From Branchiostoma floridae (taxonomy: Eukaryota; Chordata; Leptocardii; Amphioxiformes; Branchiostomatidae), in the NCBI RefSeq assembly GCF_000003815.2, contig NC_049983.1:10572699-10636698 (forward strand): DNA of 64,000 nt, given 5' to 3'. Below are positions 25,701 through 31,700 of this stretch, one piece after another (position 1 is the first letter of the stretch; the number at the start of each line of letters is the position of its first letter). Both the position numbers and the translations under genes were made by a program. The notes under the pieces are model-generated. The model was not told the origin of the DNA. It did no database searches and worked only from the letters and a program-made list of their open reading frames with translations.

Positions 25701-28700
25701 GAGGTGTTGTTTGCGTAAGTCCCCTGTCCCAAATGTGAGGCCACCCTTGGTGAACATCCGAGTCACAGCCCCCTTAGAACTCGTCGCGATGGATTATTTA
25801 ACTGTAGAGAAATCGTCGAGCGGGTACGAGAATATCCTAGTGATAACGGACCATTTCACTAAGTACTCAGTCGCGATACCCACCAAGAACCAGACCGCCG
25901 TGACCACAGCCAAGGCTTTGTGGCGACACTTTATCCTCCCCTACGGGTTCCCTAGGAGACTGCATTCGGACCAGGGCGCGAATTTCCAATCGGAAACCAT
26001 CCGTGAGCTATGCAAATTGTATGGAGCAGAGAAGGTCTCAACAACCCCGTATCATCCCCAAGGGAATGGACAGACAGAGAGACTAAATCGCACCCTTCTA
26101 GATTTGCTAGGAACTCTAGAGGCCGATAAGAAGCGCCGCTGGCCCGACTATATCGCTGAACTAGTGCATGCCTACAATAACGCCCCGCATAGTAGTACTG
26201 GCTACAGTCCCTATTACCTGATGTTTGGGCGGCACGCGAGGTTGCCAATAGATCTGACCCAGGGGATAGAGCCCGAATTCGAGGAAGGAGAGTCTAGTGT
26301 AGATGACTGGGTCCGAGAGCATCACGAGCGCTATCGATACGCCTACGCCCAAGCTCAACGGCGCCTAGACGGGGCCGCCGCCGCGCGTAAACGCATCTAC
26401 GACAGGACTGCCAGGGAGGCACCGTTGCTTCCCGGGGAACGTGTGCTAGTTAAGAATAAGAAGTGTAGAGGACGCAAGAAGATACAAGATAGGTGGGAAC
26501 GGATCCCTTATATCGTCCGAAAGCGGCCAGACCCAGACATCCCAGTATATGTAGTAGAACCGGAACGGGGAAGTGGGCCCCCACGAAAGTTACATCGGGA
26601 TATGATGATCCCTTGTCTGTTCGGGCCGACGAAGAGAGACAGGTCTAGAGTCGCACGGGGACCCAGCAACAGGGCGAGCTCTCGGCGAGGTTGTCCCAGC
26701 ATAGCTGAAGAGCCGACCGAACAGTCTGAGGGCGGCCACTCCGAATCTTTTGATGTGTATACTTTCCCCCGCTATCTGTTTCAGAATGAGACGGACGAGT
26801 CACTGGGTAGTGTCGAGCCAGTACAGGCTCCGACGTTTGTGACTGAACCCAGCCCCGCAGGTAGTTCCACAAGGGAAGGGACAGAGGACCCTGAGATCGA
26901 TTTAAATGAGGCCCGAACAGACGCACCGTCAGCGGACGGGGAAGAAAATGACCCGTCTTTGGAACAAACGGCCGAATCGGCCGAGGAAGACCCGAATTCG
27001 CCAGAACCTGAACCGGTTGACCTCCCTAGATACCCCGTCCGCACGAACAGAGGCAGACCCCCAAACTGGTATGGAAACCCGATCTTACTGGGGGCGCGTG
27101 CCACTTATTGTCGGGCTACCCAGGCTGTTGCCCGGGCACTAAACGGTTTTCGCTTGTCTCCTTTTCTGGGTTGAAAGAATAGTTGATAAGTTGGACCATG
27201 GAACGAGTAAGGACATACGAGTAACGGAAAACCCTTTTGATGTTAGCGTAAATAGGAGAGAAATTCAGAAGCAAGGTAGAGGCTCGTCTTGCATTTAGTC
27301 GCAGTGATTGATGGAGATGGCTCGCCGCCTTCTGTCAACACCAGTGCCTGAAGGTGCTGCCAGACGGATAGAGATGGAGCATTGCAGGTTGCTTCGTTTA
27401 TAGTTAGTGACAGCAGACGTAGATGACTGCGTTATTGCATTAAGTCGGCGAATCCGCGTTTGGAGGCGGGAATTAGGCAAGTTGTGTCGCCCAGGATAAT
27501 AGTGATTAGCACGGGTTAGATACCCCAGGTGTCCCCAAGGCCGCTGTTCCGTTCGCGACCCCTGACCGTCTCGGCAGGTCAACCCAGCTAGTGTTACGTG
27601 GAAGTATCCCAATCCGGACTCGTGTAGATTGGCCGGGTGCTCTGCGGGCAGTAAGGGGAGGGGCAGTGTGGTCCGACAGGTCACGCTGGGATGATTGAAG
27701 ATGACCACGAGCGGTAGTGTAATTGAGATGTAGAAAGTTGACAGTCGCCCCACCATGGCGTTTGGTCCGCCGCTGTTGCTCATGGGTGGACGTACCAAAT
27801 CGGTCACCACCCGCCGTAAGGAAGTTGTGCAACCCATCGCCTAAACAGGCGGGATGCAAACTGACTAACTAGCGGTGACAGCGACGGCCAGGCGGGGGTT
27901 CGAGGTTCTGTCCCTTAGAAGTTGTGAGATAGACGCGTGGTCCCATAGACGGGGCGCGTCCGGAAATTCTTTTTGGACTTGAGAGAAGATGAAACCTTTA
28001 GTTTATTTGTGACGTTTGTCCTTCCGGAACACCTGATCTGCTATCTCGCTGCTCGGGGGTGAGTACACCAGATTAGGGACCACTCACAGTGCTCAGTTGT
28101 GTAACCCAAAACCCAAACGGGCGGGGTACAGGCGAAACACGTCGTAGTAGCAAGGGCAGTTAGGTGAGGACTTGGGTCACAAAAGAATGGCCAACAGACA
28201 CGTCGACCCAGAAGAAGGGTGCGTGGAGAAGGTAGTATAAGGTACGAATAATCTGACGCACTCGAGGAAGCTGAGCATAATTGAGATGCTCCAATACCCG
28301 GAAGACTCGATGAATGTGTTCCGCCGGGCGAATTGTGCAGTAAGGAAACCTAGAAAATAACTAAGTGAAGAAAATACTAATGAACGGTACTCCGTCCTTA
28401 CCTAGAACAGAAGAGAAAGACTCGAAAGACAGTGGAGATAGGTAAAGAACTAAAGAAAGAAACTATTAAGGTCAGGATGTTATGAGATACGTTACGTAGA
28501 CAGCACGACAAGTGAAAAGAAAAATTGTGACGGAGAGCGCGGGGAGATATTTCTCGGGCAGAATTTTGCAATTACCATTGGTCACTACCACTGGTTGCTT
28601 TTTCTACCCTTCTTATACGAATAGAGCGAGGAAAGGATAAGGTTAGGAGCAGAATTGGTAAAAGATTACGTGTTATGAAGGATTAAAATAGAGGACCGGG

Positions 28701-31700
28701 TTGGGGCGTGTGTATGCGTGTGTTCTGTTTCTCCCGCTGCAGGGCTGCCAACCACCGGTCCAGACGACCGAACAAGGATCGCCGACGACGGCTGGGCATT
28801 GGAAGTTCCTCCTACCCCCTACAAGGTCCGTAAGCTGACCATCCCGCTAGGTCTCAACTGTCTGTGGTGAAGTAGACTGCTGTGGCAGATGGGCGCCCTC
28901 CGACACCGTGTGCTGACGTGGGCGTGAAGGAGACTAAGAGGAATGCTGATTTCTCGGACAATGACTAGTCTCGTTTGGACGCAGTCGCGACCATGGGAAG
29001 ACGATGACGTCAATCATGTGATGAGGTCCGGGGACGCCAACAGCCTGCCGCCGTCGTAAGGGGCGGGGTTTCGTGGAACATTGATACATCATCATTTCTA
29101 TTCCTCCCCGCGTCCGCCTTCGGGCCGTCTCCCAGCGATCTCTCGCCGGACACTTTCTCCACTGTGGTACTTCCCGACGATATGGAACCGCCGGAAAATC
29201 CGCTTCTCTGCTTCTCCCCGCTCCAGTCCTTAGGCGAGACTCCTTACGCCACCGAACTTTTCCGTATTGGCGTAACCGTTCTACCGCCGACAACCTTCCC
29301 AGTCTGCCATGGTACCAGTCTGTCTCCGGAGCTGCCACCAACGTTCGTCGTGAGTCGTTAGCTTCGCGTCGGTGGAATTCCCCCTGGATGGACATCGTAT
29401 AGAGACCAACCCCGCCAGAACGGTCGAAACGGGGTATGATCTTGTTCTCGGAGCACTAGTGAGGACGCAGAGCCCATGGATTACGTAGCTGAACCCATGG
29501 ATTACGAAGCAGAACACTGTTCCTGACGTAATGAACGCTATTCCTGACAAGGATCCCGTCATGAACGTTGAACCTGTGCAGAGTACTCGAGGCCTGGAGA
29601 CGACGAGAGCCAGCCTCCGAAAACGAACTGTGAAACAAAAAGACATTCCGTGACGTAACCAATAGGGTAAGGTTAAGATAGGATAGGGTAGGGTTAAGAT
29701 AGGATTAAGGTAAGGATAGGAAATGTGTAAGTGATATATGTGTTTTGACACGCGGTCAATGACCGAGACGAAGTAGTAATGACTAGATTTGTGATGTGAT
29801 GGTAACAAGCGAAGCGTGCGGTAGTCCTGATAAGATAGTTAATAGTCGGGTAATCGGGTCAGGATGGGTGGCCCCAAGGAGGTAGCGTCCTTGCCTTGAT
29901 GAAAGCGCTGAGTTAATGCCCAAGGAGAGGTGAGGGGTTTAGATAAGTTATAGCCGGGGTGCTCCCGCTAGGCTCGCAGTAGACCCTTGGAGAAGGTCAC
30001 CGGGGTGGTTGTACACAGCACCCACTGTTGTGTTTGCAGTACGAATTGTTATTGTAGCGGGTCAGTGCCACTTTGCCTTGGTAGAGGCGATTGCAAAATA
30101 ATTAGCAGTTTGTTGCAGTCCCAGTTCCGGATGATGTTGTTTCTCTCGGGGCTCCCTTACGCAAAATTATTTCTAACAAAGGGAATGGAGAACTCCTGTA
30201 ATAGAATTCTCCATTTGTGCCAATGTCGGCGCCCGTAACCGTTAGGAGTGCTTCAGTTCATACCCTTTAGGAACTGCGGCACTTGTTGTTCTTCCGCCCA
30301 TTCTAGAGGCGAACGTGATATCGAAAGGTTCGAATCATCGAAAGTTGCCATGTCTGGGTCACTGAACCCCAGCCAAAGCGGAAGGAAATAAATGAATCTG
30401 TCTCATACAAATTTTCCAGGTTCAGCAGCACGACTGTTCGACCCTAATTGAGTGTTCCAACGAAATCCGCTAGTTATTCTGGCCAGCTTGAGTCCTTTTT
30501 GTCCTGTCCATGATGTTGACAGTTGTTTGGATGTTTTACAGCAACCATTAGTCACATCTCCTTTGGTATGTGTGTCCTTGGAGGCAAGTGCGGTCTCAAG
30601 CTGCACCTTCTTCCTCTTTAGTGATGTTTTCTACAGCAAGGGTCAGTTATGGGACGAATGTTTTAAGCCCTTTATGAACTGTACCTCTGCCGCTCCTGCA
30701 TACGTTAGGAAATTGATACAGGCAGTGACACGTGGTTCGACGTCGTCACCCCTGACACCAGAAAGTCACGCCCGAATGGCTGACTCGTACCGCATGTCTG
30801 GTGTCCCGTCTACTGGTCGTGGAGATCATCTCCGTAGTTAATTGTCGCTAAGGGTGGTCCAGATGAATTTAGTAAATGAGTAGTTACTGAAGTCCGAGTT
30901 TTCGACTGGTACCTACGGCCACACCCGTAGCCGTTGGAAGTGCTAGCGGCGATAGGGCGGAGAATGGTTGTTCTCCTTGTACCTCCGGTCTGGTGTACCG
31001 TCCTTCTCGAGAGAATCCCACGGGGTCATCCCCGCAAAGCTCTTGCACGAACGAGTGTAATGGCAGCAGTGACAGTACGTTTATTGCAGAGATCCTTTTC
31101 TGTTTGAGAAAACGACAGCCTCCACAGTTTATTGCCATTCGGAGGTGAAGAAACAATGGTGACACAGGGGGTAGGAAAAGGATGTACTGATGCCAGAGTG
31201 TGCGTTCCGAATAAGATAGTTAAGGAGAGTCATTGCAAGGGGTAGCAGATATTGGATGTGCCTTGATAATCGGTACCCATTTGTCCCCCGAAAGTAACGT
31301 CCGCTACGCCGGGACGGCGCAGGTTTTAAGTGGGGGGGTGTAAACGGGGCCAGCCCGTTTAGACTAAGTAGTTTGTATCCTAGGCTAGAGTGACAGTAAT
31401 TAGCTAATGTGCCTAGCAACGCCCGGACTCCTCTCAGTACTCTGATATCCTCCGTCAGCTGGCCGAAGAAGGCCCATTGTGGGAGATCGGATAACCACTG
31501 CAATTAAGCTAGCCAGCACCGGCCGCAGAGGTCAAATACCAGGGTTAATAGCATAAGGGTTAAGGAACTTTGTGAATAACGGACAAACGCACGCAGAACT
31601 TGTTACCAAAAGTGTTAGGATAACTATTGAATGTTGACTATGTGACCGACGTTGTTGACTAATACTAGTAGTAGCGCTAGTCTCGACTTTGACTTAAGAT

